In this document: one piece after another, positions 38,258-46,482 of the stretch
Position numbering within the stretch: the first letter of the stretch is position 1
Layout: each line of letters begins with the position of its first letter
Assembly: GCA_963709075.1 (NCBI GenBank)
Contig: CAVPUY010000009.1
Span: forward strand, 992,001 to 1,056,000
Reading direction: 5' to 3'
Length of the DNA stretch: 64,000 bases
Source of the DNA: Palsa-506 sp963709075
GTDB taxonomy: Bacteria > Actinomycetota > Actinomycetes > Streptosporangiales > Streptosporangiaceae
The notes under the pieces: model-generated
The model's input: only the letters and a program-made list of their open reading frames with translations
Databases searched by the model: none
Told to the model about the DNA's origin: nothing
Position numbers and translations under genes: made by a program

Positions 38258-39253
38258 ATGACGACAACGGCTTCCCCTGGATACGCCAGCCCGGTCGACT
38301 TCGGTACTTACGGGCAGTACGGCGCCGGCCGGGGCTTCGATGCCGGGCAGGCGTTCAGCCGCCCGCGCTACCCGTTCCGCGGCCGGATCACCGCCGACGG
38401 GTCTAGCGGGTACCGGGCCGAGCCCGGCCGCTATCACCTCTATATCTCCTGGGGCTGTCCCTGGGCGCAGCGGACCGCGATCGTCCGCAAGCTCACCGGC
38501 CTGGAAGACGTCGTGTCCCTGTGCTACGTCGACGACGAGCGGGACGGGCGCGGCTGGGCGTTCCGGGCCAGGCGCGGCCCGGATCCGGTGAACGGGTTCA
38601 CGCTGCTCGCGCAGGCGTACGAGGCGACCGAACCGGGCTTCAGCGGCCATATCTCGGTGCCGGTCCTGTGGGACCGGCAGACCGGCGCGATCGTCAGCAA
38701 CAACTTCCCCGACATCACCATCGACCTGGGCACCGCGTTCGGCGAGTGGGCCGACCCGTCCGTCGACCTCTACCCGGCGGCCCTGCGCGCCGAGATCGAC
38801 GCGCTGAACGAGCGGGTGTACGAGACCGTGAACGACGGTACCTACCGGGTGGCCGGCGCCACGACCGAGCAGGACTACACCGAGCTCAGGCACCGGCTGA
38901 TCGCCGCGCTGGAGTACCTGGACGAACGGCTGGCCGCGAGCAGGTACCTGTTCGGCCCGGCGGTGACCGAGTCCGACGTGCGGCTCTGGCCGACGCTTGC
39001 TCGTCTCGACACCGGATACAATCCGCTCGCCAAGATCAGCGAGCGGCGGCTGACCGAGTTCCCTGCGCTGTGGGCCTACGCCCGCGATCTCTACCAGCTG
39101 CCGGCCTTCAGGGAAACCACGGACTTCGCCTCGTTTGCCCGGTTCGGCTCGGGCGCCAAGCCCAGCTTCCTCAACGACGCCGACTGGCGGATCCCGGTCA
39201 CCCCGTTCCAGGCCGACTGGGACGCCCCGCACGGCCGGGAACGGCTCGGCTGA
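38258..39253 (+). CDS. Glutathionyl-hydroquinone reductase-like protein (Xi-class GST, YqjG/ECM4 family)
   Basis: A 331-residue Xi-class glutathione transferase homologue: thioredoxin-like domain with YHLYISWGCPWAQRTAIVRK (catalytic Cys in WGCPWA), SVPVLWDRQTGAIVSNNFPD, and a helical domain with ALRAEIDALNERVYETVNDG, YLFGPAVTESDVRLWPTLAR and GYNPLAKISERRLTEFPALW. Xi GSTs reduce glutathionyl- (or in actinobacteria possibly mycothiol-linked) hydroquinones. GGAGG seven bases before ATG 38258 sets the start; the much longer reading from 37565 is a shadow of the dehydrogenase. Complete. Confidence 0.88.
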   Translation: MTTTASPGYASPVDFGTYGQYGAGRGFDAGQAFSRPRYPFRGRITADGSSGYRAEPGRYHLYISWGCPWAQRTAIVRKLTGLEDVVSLCYVDDERDGRGWAFRARRGPDPVNGFTLLAQAYEATEPGFSGHISVPVLWDRQTGAIVSNNFPDITIDLGTAFGEWADPSVDLYPAALRAEIDALNERVYETVNDGTYRVAGATTEQDYTELRHRLIAALEYLDERLAASRYLFGPAVTESDVRLWPTLARLDTGYNPLAKISERRLTEFPALWAYARDLYQLPAFRETTDFASFARFGSGAKPSFLNDADWRIPVTPFQADWDAPHGRERLG

Positions 39254-39675
39254 ACCACACCCGGCGGCGGACCGGTGATCCGCGCCCCGGGCGGGCAGTG
39301 ACCCATGCTGGATGGCGATGCCCGCGGCCGGCCAGGGGGGATGCCGCGGTGATCGATCTGCTCGTCCGCGGCGCCCGGCTGGCCGCTTAGCTTGCGAAAG
39401 TATCACGCCCGGTATTTACCGGCATTTCATGGTGCGATGGGCAATGTATTTCTTCGCGGGGTTATCTCTCTATACGAGGCGGCAATATGCAATCTTTCAA
39501 AATGGCGTACCTTTGTTGCTGACTCGAATTAAGGTGCTGTCAGGGGATCCGCGGAACCGGCCCGGCTGCCGAGACGGCGGCCGCGGCCCTCCCGGTCGGC
39601 CCTGGCGTGCAATCCGGGTGACCTGGCCGGCCCCGCCGGGATTTCACCGATCGCGGCGAGACGGGAGAAGACTGC
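39254..39675 (+). other. Intergenic with an AT-rich promoter-like block and a 13-codon amidohydrolase stub
   Basis: No full gene. GTG 39349, after a GGGGGGA ribosome-like site, starts VIDLLVRGARLAA and stops at 39390. This resembles the first strand of amidohydrolase/D-aminoacylase proteins (.DLLVRGAR.V) and is probably a cut-off gene start. From 39391 to 39545 the sequence becomes clearly AT-rich compared with the surroundings (many TATTTA, TTTCAT, CAATATG words), which in this genome marks promoter regions; it likely drives the ATPase gene at 39676. Confidence 0.45.
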
Positions 39676-40122
39676 ATGGGGGAAACCGTTACCGTCCGGC
39701 CGGCCCTGGCCTGGTCTCGCGCGTTTCCCGGGCGTGCCGAGTTCGTCGGCGAATCGCGCCGTTTCCTGGCGGGCATCCTGGGCGCCGCCGCCGCGGCCGA
39801 CGACGCCGTGCTCTGCTTATCCGAGCTCGCCGCCAACGCGGTGACCCATAGCCGCTCGGGCGGGCCGGGCGGGCAGTTCACCGTCCGCGTCGCCATCGCC
39901 GACGGCGACCGCGTCCGGATCCAGGTCGAGGACCAGGGCGGCCGGTGGGACTGCCCGCCGCGCCAAGGCGGCCAGCACGGCCGCGGCCTGCTCATCGTCA
40001 GCCGCCTCGCCGGCAGCTGGGGAGTCGCCGGCGACGGCGAGGTCAGCCGCATCGTCTGGTTCGAGCTAGCTACCGGGCCGCCCCCGCCGGGTCCGCCCCC
40101 GCCCGCCGCCGGCCGGCCCTAG
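39676..40122 (+). CDS. Anti-sigma-type ATP-binding protein (HATPase_c_2)
   Basis: A 148-residue histidine-kinase-like ATPase domain of the RsbW/SpoIIAB group common in Streptomyces: SRAFPGRAEFVGESRRFLAG, AVLCLSELAANAVTHSRSGG (N box), VRIQVEDQGG (G1 box) and QHGRGLLIVSRLAGSWGV (G2 box). A Pro-rich tail (GPPPPGPPPP) follows. Such proteins bind sigma factors or antagonists and are countered by SpoIIE phosphatases. GGGAGAAG precedes ATG 39676. Its stop overlaps the stop of the convergent LOG gene by four bases. Confidence 0.88.
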   Translation: MGETVTVRPALAWSRAFPGRAEFVGESRRFLAGILGAAAAADDAVLCLSELAANAVTHSRSGGPGGQFTVRVAIADGDRVRIQVEDQGGRWDCPPRQGGQHGRGLLIVSRLAGSWGVAGDGEVSRIVWFELATGPPPPGPPPPAAGRP

Positions 40123-40655
40123 CCGCGGGCTCCCAGGACCTCCGCCGGGGTGTCGAGCAGGCGCCGGACAGCGGCCACGGCATCCCCGACCGAGTCAACG
40201 ACCACAGGCAGCGCCAGGTCGCGCTCGTCCACCACAAGCTCGGCCCCGAACGCGGCCACCAGCCGCTGCCAGCCGGCCCCGACCAGCACCAGCCGCGCCG
40301 TTCCCGGCTCGGTCTGCGCCGCGGCCCACACTGCCGTCGCCTCGGCCAGCGTGCCGATCCCGCCGGGCAGCGCGACCGCGACCCTCGCCGCCAGCAGGTG
40401 CGCGAGCCGCTGCGCGTAGTCGTCGCTCCAGCGCAGCTCGGCGTTGCTGCCGTCCGGGGTGAGGTGCGCCCAGGGCGCCATCGGCAGCCCCACGGTATGA
40501 CCGCCCGCCGCCGCGGCCCCCTGCGCCACGGCAGCCATCAGCCCGCCGTATCCGCCGGTGATGACGGTCCAGCCCTGCGCGGCGAGCAGGCCGCCGAGCC
40601 GCCGGGCCGCGTCATGCCGCGGGTCGCCTGCCGCCACCCGCGCCGACCCGAGCAC
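40119..40655 (-). CDS. LOG family protein (TIGR00725/lysine-decarboxylase-like fold)
   Basis: A Rossmann-like protein of about 178 residues: AVLGSARVAAGD, GWTVITGGYGGLMAAVAQGA (phosphate-binding GGYGGLM), and VALPGGIGTLAEATAVW (PGGxGT.xE), the two diagnostic LOG motifs. LOG proteins cleave nucleoside 5'-monophosphates to free base and ribose 5-phosphate. GTG 40655 is only the first available start; the frame stays open upstream through the tandem repeat at 40660-40800, so the true start may lie there. It is downstream of the metallophosphoesterase in the frl-like operon and may be its last gene; the 3' end is convergent with the ATPase gene. Confidence 0.8.
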   Translation of the reverse strand: MLGSARVAAGDPRHDAARRLGGLLAAQGWTVITGGYGGLMAAVAQGAAAAGGHTVGLPMAPWAHLTPDGSNAELRWSDDYAQRLAHLLAARVAVALPGGIGTLAEATAVWAAAQTEPGTARLVLVGAGWQRLVAAFGAELVVDERDLALPVVVDSVGDAVAAVRRLLDTPAEVLGARG

Positions 40656-40659
40656 AGCA

Positions 40660-40800
40660 ACCTCGACCGCCGCCGCCGGCTCCGCGGCGGGGCCGCTGCC
40701 GGCCGGCTCCGCGCCGGTGCTGCTGCCGGCCGGCTCCGCGCCGGTGCTGCCGCGGCCGGCTCCGCGCCGGTGCTGCCGCCGGGCTCCGCGCGGGGCCGGC
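40660..40800. repeat. GC-rich tandem repeat at the 5' end of the LOG gene
   Basis: About four copies of a 24-27-base unit (GGCTCCGCGCCGGTGCTGCC plus variable GGCC) fill the gap between the metallophosphoesterase stop and the LOG coding region. On the minus strand it reads as TGAEPAGS units in frame with the LOG protein. Confidence 0.85.
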
Positions 40801-40801
40801 C

Positions 40802-41755
40802 TCAGCCGGCCACGAGCTGGTACCCACGGACGCCCTTCTTCGCTGACAGGTTGACGATGACCCCGCGCAACACGCCCTCGCTGTACTCGCTGCCCGGATT
40901 AAGCGCCAGGCTGCGGCCGATCCGCGCCTCGCCGCGGGATTCGTGGATGTGCCCGTGCAGGCTGAGCATCGGCTGGTACCTGGCGATCGCCTCGCGCACC
41001 GCCGAGCTGCCGACCCCGGTGATGATCGGCGACCCGCCGCTCATCTTCGGCCGGAACTCCTTGTCCAGCGCCACCGCCTGGTCGATCGGGGTGTCCTTCG
41101 GCGGGACGTGCAGGTTGAATACCGCCTTCCCCGGATCGTCCAGCTTCGCCGCCTCCTGGTCGATCACCGCGGCCAGGTCGGCCTCGTCAAGCTCGCGCGG
41201 CGAATCCCACGGCGTCCGGTTCGAGTAGCCGACCGAGATCATCGGGAACCCGCCAGGCAGCTCGATCACGCGCTCGTCCGGGTCGATCACCGACGCCGAG
41301 CCGCGCAGCAGGTCGTCGACGAAGAACGGGTCGTCGTTGCCGGGCGCGAAGATGCACTGGATCCCGGTGCCGGCCAGCCGGTCCTCGGCCAGGTCCAGCC
41401 AGTGGCTCATGGTCTCGTTGATCAGCTTTCGGAACAGGTCGTCGACTCCGGCCGGGTCCTGCTTCAGCGCGGCGATCTCGTCCGGGGTCATCGGGTGCGG
41501 ATAGAACCCGGCGTCCGAGATGAACTTGTTCAGCCCGGCCAGGCCGTCGGCATCGACCTCGCGCTTGCGGCCGAACAACTGCACCGAGTAGAGGCCGTTA
41601 GGTTCCTCGACGACCGGGACGATCATCTTGCCGGTGATGTCACCGCCCATCACGACCGCGTCGACGCCGTAGAACTTGCCGGCGTTCAGGAACTTGCGCA
41701 GGCAGCGGTCCGATCCGTGAATGTCGGTGGCGAAGAATATCTTCGAGTCCTTCAA
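40802..41755 (-). CDS. Calcineurin-like metallophosphoesterase
   Basis: A 317-residue metallophosphoesterase with the full metal-binding set: FFATDIHGSDRC (DxH), VVMGGDITGK (GD), FAPGNDDPFF (GND) and LSLHGHIHESRG (GHxH). The substrate cannot be read from sequence. It starts at TTG 41755, overlapping the nucleotidyltransferase stop as TTGA, with AGGAG seven bases upstream, so it is translationally coupled. In the operon it follows a PfkB-SIS fusion and an NTase-fold gene. It could remove a phosphate formed in that pathway, or cleave a nucleotide product of the NTase; both are inference. Confidence 0.85.
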   Translation of the reverse strand: MKDSKIFFATDIHGSDRCLRKFLNAGKFYGVDAVVMGGDITGKMIVPVVEEPNGLYSVQLFGRKREVDADGLAGLNKFISDAGFYPHPMTPDEIAALKQDPAGVDDLFRKLINETMSHWLDLAEDRLAGTGIQCIFAPGNDDPFFVDDLLRGSASVIDPDERVIELPGGFPMISVGYSNRTPWDSPRELDEADLAAVIDQEAAKLDDPGKAVFNLHVPPKDTPIDQAVALDKEFRPKMSGGSPIITGVGSSAVREAIARYQPMLSLHGHIHESRGEARIGRSLALNPGSEYSEGVLRGVIVNLSAKKGVRGYQLVAG

Positions 41756-42546
41756 CTGCGAGCTCCTGTTCCGGCGACCTCTTCGGGCAGCTCATACCAG
41801 GGAGACCGGCGGCCGATCATGGCGCGGGCCTTCCAGCGGGCGGTCTTGTGCGCGCCGTCGAGCGCGGCGGCCACCGCCCCGATGCGCTCGCCGACGACCG
41901 CGGCCGCCGCGTCGTCGAGCAGGCCCGGAGCGTCCCTGCCGACCGCGGCGAGGTTGTCGGTGAAGGTGGTATACCAGCCCCAGTCCGACCGGGTTACCGC
42001 CGTCAGCCGGTCCAGCGACAGCTGGTCATCCCCGCCGGGGCCGGCCGGGAGGTCGGGCGCTGCCACCTCGTGCCCGAGCAGCAGCCGGACGGCGTCCAGC
42101 ACGTCCTTGTGGTTGATCTCGACGATCTGCAGCTTGGTGAGCAGCAGGTCAGCCGGGGACAGCGCCCGCGGGTGCAGGTGCAGCCGGTGGTCCAGGTCGA
42201 GCCGGTGGCACATGGCGAACTCGCCGATGAACACGTCAAGCTGACGGTGGTTGGCGGTGTCGTAGAACAGCAGCCGCCGGGCGCCGTGCAGCGCGTTGAA
42301 TCGGTCGTTCGGGGTGTACCCGAGCGCGGCCAGCCCGTCGGCCAGCGGCCGGCCGCTCTTCCGGCCGGTAACCAGGTCGATGTCGGCACAGGTCCGCTGC
42401 AGCGAGGCCGGCACCGGGCCGTGCCGGTGAGCGGCCACGCCGCCGCCGCCGAGCAGCCGGGCCACGACGCCGCGCGCGGTCAGGCCGTCGATGACGCGCC
42501 CGGCCTCGTCGAGCACGTCGGCCAGCGGCGCCGCGGGCGTGGTCAC
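41752..42546 (-). CDS. Nucleotidyltransferase-fold protein of unknown function
   Basis: A 264-residue protein. The first 150 residues look like a minimal nucleotidyltransferase fold: VVARLLGGGGVAAHR (the GG nucleotide loop), CADIDLVTGRKS (DID metal-binding carboxylates), RLLFYDTANHRQLDVFIGEF (third carboxylate in DVF), and LSPADLLLTKLQIVEINHKD, as in the AbiEii/KNT-like groups. The C-terminal part has a conserved-looking WGWYTTFTDNLAAV and a basic end (KARAMIGRRSPWYELP). GTG 42546 overlaps the PfkB-SIS stop (GTGA) with GGGGAG upstream. It would transfer a nucleotide to a small molecule or protein; the target is unknown. Confidence 0.65.
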   Translation of the reverse strand: MTTPAAPLADVLDEAGRVIDGLTARGVVARLLGGGGVAAHRHGPVPASLQRTCADIDLVTGRKSGRPLADGLAALGYTPNDRFNALHGARRLLFYDTANHRQLDVFIGEFAMCHRLDLDHRLHLHPRALSPADLLLTKLQIVEINHKDVLDAVRLLLGHEVAAPDLPAGPGGDDQLSLDRLTAVTRSDWGWYTTFTDNLAAVGRDAPGLLDDAAAAVVGERIGAVAAALDGAHKTARWKARAMIGRRSPWYELPEEVAGTGARS

Positions 42547-44747
42547 GCCGGCTCCCCGACGGTCACCCGGTGGATCGTGTCGTAGTGCTCCGCCCTGGCC
42601 GCCGGGCTGCGGAAGTTATAGGACTGCTTGCCGCTGATCTGTGCCATCTGGAAGCCGGTCAGCGCGGCAGGCAGGCAGGCGGTCACTGGCGAGAGCTCCT
42701 CGGGCACCCCGTCCGCGAGCGGCAGCAGCAGCTCGCCGGCCACGCCGCCGGCGGGCAGCGGCTGATCGCTCATCACCACCGGCCTGGCGCCGATGAACCG
42801 CAGCTCGGAAAGGATCTCCAGGCCGCGGTCGTGGCCGGCCCCGGCCGGGTTGACCAGCACGACCGGGCGGCCTGCCGAGGTCACGAAGTACTCCTCATGC
42901 GCCCATTCCTCCAGGTTGGTGGCGACGCCAAGCTGCTGCGGGCCCTCGAACAGCTTCGCGGCCCCGAACCGGGCGGTGGCCTCGTTCGGCCCGGCGCCGA
43001 GGAAGGCCACCCATGGCGCGCTGAGCAGTGCCTCGGCGGCCAGCTCGGCTGGCCCGGCCGCGGCCGCCAGCGTCGCCTCGGCCTGGCCAGGCAGCCGGGC
43101 CAGCTGCTCAGCCAGGGCCGCGCCGTCCCCGCGGAGGGCGGCCAGCGCCGCGGCGAGCCGCAGCAGGGTGCCGACCATCGCCACGTACGTGGACGTCCCC
43201 GGCGAGAACCCGAGCGTGGGCACCTCAAGCGGCAGCACCTCGTCGCTCGCCCCGGCGAGCGGGCCGTCCGCCGCGCCGGTCAGCGCGACGACATGATGAC
43301 CGAACCGGCGCGCCTGGATCGCCGCCTCGGTCGTCCTGCCCACCTTGCCGGAGAACGACAGCGCGATCACCGCGCTGCCGCCCGGCAGCGCCCTGGCCCG
43401 GTACCTGGCCAGGTCCAGCGCGTGCACCGGGTGCGCGGTCAGCCCGGAATGCCGCTGGAAGGCCAGCTCAGCCGCCAGCCCGGCGAAGGCCGAGTCGCCG
43501 CACCCGGTCAGCCACAGGTGCTGGACGCCGCGGCTCGCCAGCCGCTTGGCCAGCGCCGTGACCTGCCCGCCGGCATCGTCGAGCACGTCCGAGATGACGC
43601 CGGGGATCATCGCGATCTCCCGCCGCATCACCCCGATGTCGTACCGCGGATCAGGCTCGCCGCCGGGCTCGTGCCCGGCCGCGAGATCCTCGCCCGGCCC
43701 GGCCTGCCCCGGTTCAGCCGGTGCCTGGCCGACCGTAGCTGCCGCACTATTCTTAACGGGGCCAGCCGCCCCGGTGCCGCCCGTGAGCGGCTGGCGTTCC
43801 CCCAGCGGGCCCGCCAGATCCGCCGCGCCGGCCAGCCGCCGCCCGGTCGCGGCGATGCCGGCCCGGTCGACGCCAGGCCGCAGCAGCCGCAGGCTGCCGC
43901 TCGCGGTGATCGCGGCCGCGGCGACGGCCGCGCCCAGCCCGGCCGACTCGACCAGGCTGAGTCCCCGGGCGAGCCCGGCGGCGAGCCCGCCGCAGAACGT
44001 GTCCCCGGCCCCGGTCGAATCCGCCGCGCTGGTCTCCGCCGCGGGCACGTGCGTTATCCGCCCGCCGTCCAGCACGTACGCGCCCGCCGCGGCGGCCTTG
44101 ACCACTGCCCGGCCGAGTCCGGCCGCGGCCAGCGCCCGCAGGCCGCCGGCCGCCGTCGCCGCGCCGGTCAGCCCGGTAAGTTCCTCCTGGCTCGGCACGA
44201 ACAGGTCAGCGGCGCGGGCCAGCGCGAGCACCCGGCCGGCCACGGCCGAGTCCCACGACTCGTGCGTGTCCACGGTGATCAGCGCGCCCGGCGCCGTACG
44301 CCGGGCGTGCGCCACGATCCGCTCGGCGTGGCCAAGCGGCATCGCGGCCACGTGCACGACGGCCGCCCGGCGGAGCAGCGACGGATCCAGGTCGGCCGGC
44401 TCCGGCGCCACCTCGGCCGAGCGCCCCGGCGGCGTCCGGTAGAGCCAGTGCCGCCGTCCGTCCGCCTCGTAGATCACCCAGTTCCGCACCGTCGGGCCGG
44501 CGATGTCGACGAGCCCGGCCAGGTTGATTCCGGCGCTGCCAAGCGCAGCAAGCGCGCCCGCCGGGAAGTCCTCGCCCCGCCGGGCGGCCAGCGCGGCGCT
44601 CGCGCCGCCGGTGATGACGGCCGTCGCGGCGTGCACGCTGTTCCCGCCCAGCGTCGCCATGTGGGTCGTGCCGTCCGGCAGCACCACGTCGTCGATGGTC
44701 AGGTTGCCGATGACGAGAACTAGCTGGCCGGCTGGCGGGCGGGGCAC
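42543..44747 (-). CDS. PfkB-family sugar kinase fused to GlmS-type SIS domain (FrlD-FrlB-like fusion)
   Basis: A 734-residue fusion. Residues 1-310 are a ribokinase-fold kinase: IGNLTIDDVVLPDG, ATLGGNSVHAA, and the catalytic DSTGAGDTFCGG at 243-254 (Asp249). A Gly/Ala/Pro-rich linker (310-370) leads to a GlmS/AgaS-type SIS isomerase or deglycase domain (374-734): MRREIAMIPGVISDVL, GCGDSAFAG 415-423, ALSFSGKVGRTTEA (sugar-phosphate loop), GAGPNEATARFGAAK, and LEEWAHEEYF. FrlD (PfkB) phosphorylates fructosamines at C6 and FrlB (SIS) splits the 6-phosphate into glucose 6-phosphate and amino acid; both activities here would be one polypeptide. GTG 44747 has GGAGG five bases upstream. It follows an APC permease and GntR regulator, as in frl operons. 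Confidence 0.8.
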   Translation of the reverse strand: MPRPPAGQLVLVIGNLTIDDVVLPDGTTHMATLGGNSVHAATAVITGGASAALAARRGEDFPAGALAALGSAGINLAGLVDIAGPTVRNWVIYEADGRRHWLYRTPPGRSAEVAPEPADLDPSLLRRAAVVHVAAMPLGHAERIVAHARRTAPGALITVDTHESWDSAVAGRVLALARAADLFVPSQEELTGLTGAATAAGGLRALAAAGLGRAVVKAAAAGAYVLDGGRITHVPAAETSAADSTGAGDTFCGGLAAGLARGLSLVESAGLGAAVAAAAITASGSLRLLRPGVDRAGIAATGRRLAGAADLAGPLGERQPLTGGTGAAGPVKNSAAATVGQAPAEPGQAGPGEDLAAGHEPGGEPDPRYDIGVMRREIAMIPGVISDVLDDAGGQVTALAKRLASRGVQHLWLTGCGDSAFAGLAAELAFQRHSGLTAHPVHALDLARYRARALPGGSAVIALSFSGKVGRTTEAAIQARRFGHHVVALTGAADGPLAGASDEVLPLEVPTLGFSPGTSTYVAMVGTLLRLAAALAALRGDGAALAEQLARLPGQAEATLAAAAGPAELAAEALLSAPWVAFLGAGPNEATARFGAAKLFEGPQQLGVATNLEEWAHEEYFVTSAGRPVVLVNPAGAGHDRGLEILSELRFIGARPVVMSDQPLPAGGVAGELLLPLADGVPEELSPVTACLPAALTGFQMAQISGKQSYNFRSPAARAEHYDTIHRVTVGEPA

Positions 44748-44805
44748 CTGTTCCTCCCGGTTTGCTCGTTCATGCTGGTCTGCTGGTTCTTGCTGGCTGG
44801 CGGGT

Positions 44806-46482
44806 TCACTCGGGCGGGATCTCCCGGTAGGCGAGCGCGAGGTCGACGCCCTTGTTCTTGTTCACCCGCCAGGCCACCGCGTACCAGATGGCGCCGATCA
44901 CGATCGCGCCGATCATGAATTCGAGCGAGAGCCTGCGGGTCACAGCGAAGGCGGCGCTGATCGACGAGTTGAAGATGAAGATGAGCATCAGCCCGCCGAG
45001 GGCGATCACCCCGCCGATCCCGGCCAGCGTCACCGCGGGCACGCCGAGGATCCGGCGGCCGCCGCCGCTCTCCCAGACCGCCTTGAGCCGGTACGGGAAC
45101 ACGATGCCCGCGATGCTCACCACGATGAAGGCGGCGATCTGCGCGAGCAGCGCGCCGAGCAGGCTCGCCTGCGGGATCTGCACCAGCGCGAACAGCGCGA
45201 TCTCGCCGGTGACCGCGCACAGCACGATCGCCGTGATCGGCGTGTGGAAGCGGTCGTTGACCGAGCCGAGCTGCTTCGGCACCACCCGGTCGAGCGACCA
45301 CGCGAGCATGTACCTGGTCGCCTGCAGGGTGGACAGCGGGGTGCCCATCAGCGCCCACAGGATGAACCCGACGCCGATGATCAGCAGCAGCGGGACGCTG
45401 CCGGTAAGCAGGCTCGCGATCAGGTTGATGCTGGGCGGCACGCCGCCGGGCAGCGCGAGCTTCTGCGGTGCCGTGTTGTTCAGGAAGGAAAGGCTGGCCG
45501 CCCAGTGCTTGCCGACCGCGTGCAGGTACGCCCACACGATGAGGAGCAGCACGGCCCCGTTGATCAGCACGCCGCCGACCATCGCGAAGTACTGGCTGCT
45601 GGATGCGCGCTTGACCTCGCCGCCGATCTGCGCGGAGCCCTGCGCGTATCCGACGACGAAGAACACCCACGGCAGCATCAGCAGGGTCGCCGTCAGGCTG
45701 AAGCCCGTGCCGCCGCCGGTGAAGCCGGCCGCCTTGGCGGTCGGGATGATGGAGTTGTAGGAGATGCCCTTGTTCTTGGCGGCGAAGGCGGTCCACGTCG
45801 CGGCGATGTCATGGCCGCGGAAGAGCAGCAGGCCGGCCACCAGCAGGACGCTCAGGCCAGCGATGGCGAACAGCCATTTCTGCACCCGCCAGTACGATTT
45901 CGAGCCGTAGATGAGCAGGAAGGCGAAGGCCACCGTCAGCACCGTCCCGAACAGGATCACCCACCATTGCGTGGTGATGCCGAGGATCGTCTGCTTGGCC
46001 AGCAGGTCGTTGCTCGCCGTGATCCAGCCCGGATGCCCGGTGACCGCGCCGAGCGTCGTCATGGCGACCGGCGCCGCGAACGTCAGCGCGAACCAGGCGT
46101 TGAATCCGATCCAGAAGAAGATCAGCCACAGCCCCTGGCTCCACGACAGCAGCCAGCCGACGAACGGGTGCAGTGCCCGGCTGACGAACACGTAGTCGCC
46201 GCCTGCCCGCGGCATCGCGGCCGCGAACTCGGAGTACACCCACAGCAGGGTGAACGCCATGACGAGCGTGCCGATGATGATCGCCAGCAGCATGTTGCCG
46301 CCGGGGAAGTCACCGGGCGCCTGCAGCAGCAGGAAGATCGCGCCCAGCGCGACATTCATGCCGAGCGTGTTCATGATCAGGGCGTCCCACCGGGACACCT
46401 CCCTGACCAGGCCGGTCGCATTCCGGACGAAAAGCTGCCCGTCGCCGGCGAAATCCGATGGGAGGGAGAGCTCATTTGCCAT
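44806..46482 (-). CDS. APC superfamily amino-acid/fructosamine-type permease
   Basis: A 558-residue integral membrane protein with 12 or more helices and APC-family features: an N-terminal cytosolic segment, GNMLLAIIIGTLVMAF, MPRAGGDYVFVSRALHPFVG (the helix 2-3 PRAGGDYVF block), SWSQGLWLIFFWIGFNAWFA and SLDRVVPKQLGSVNDRFHTP (the conserved R-x-P-x-x-hTP block near 400). In E. coli the related FrlA permease imports fructoselysine. GGAGG five bases before ATG 46482; the start overlaps the GntR stop by 11 bases. The PfkB-SIS gene follows after 58 bases. Substrate prediction (Amadori amino acid) comes from neighbours, not from transporter sequence. Confidence 0.85.
   Translation of the reverse strand: MANELSLPSDFAGDGQLFVRNATGLVREVSRWDALIMNTLGMNVALGAIFLLLQAPGDFPGGNMLLAIIIGTLVMAFTLLWVYSEFAAAMPRAGGDYVFVSRALHPFVGWLLSWSQGLWLIFFWIGFNAWFALTFAAPVAMTTLGAVTGHPGWITASNDLLAKQTILGITTQWWVILFGTVLTVAFAFLLIYGSKSYWRVQKWLFAIAGLSVLLVAGLLLFRGHDIAATWTAFAAKNKGISYNSIIPTAKAAGFTGGGTGFSLTATLLMLPWVFFVVGYAQGSAQIGGEVKRASSSQYFAMVGGVLINGAVLLLIVWAYLHAVGKHWAASLSFLNNTAPQKLALPGGVPPSINLIASLLTGSVPLLLIIGVGFILWALMGTPLSTLQATRYMLAWSLDRVVPKQLGSVNDRFHTPITAIVLCAVTGEIALFALVQIPQASLLGALLAQIAAFIVVSIAGIVFPYRLKAVWESGGGRRILGVPAVTLAGIGGVIALGGLMLIFIFNSSISAAFAVTRRLSLEFMIGAIVIGAIWYAVAWRVNKNKGVDLALAYREIPPE

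Noticed and set aside
42570..44723. 717-codon plus-strand ORF antisense to the PfkB-SIS gene
   Set aside because: It is the mirror of a high-GC gene. Its translation is Arg/Gly/Gln-rich with no family motifs, and the minus strand has complete kinase and SIS signatures.
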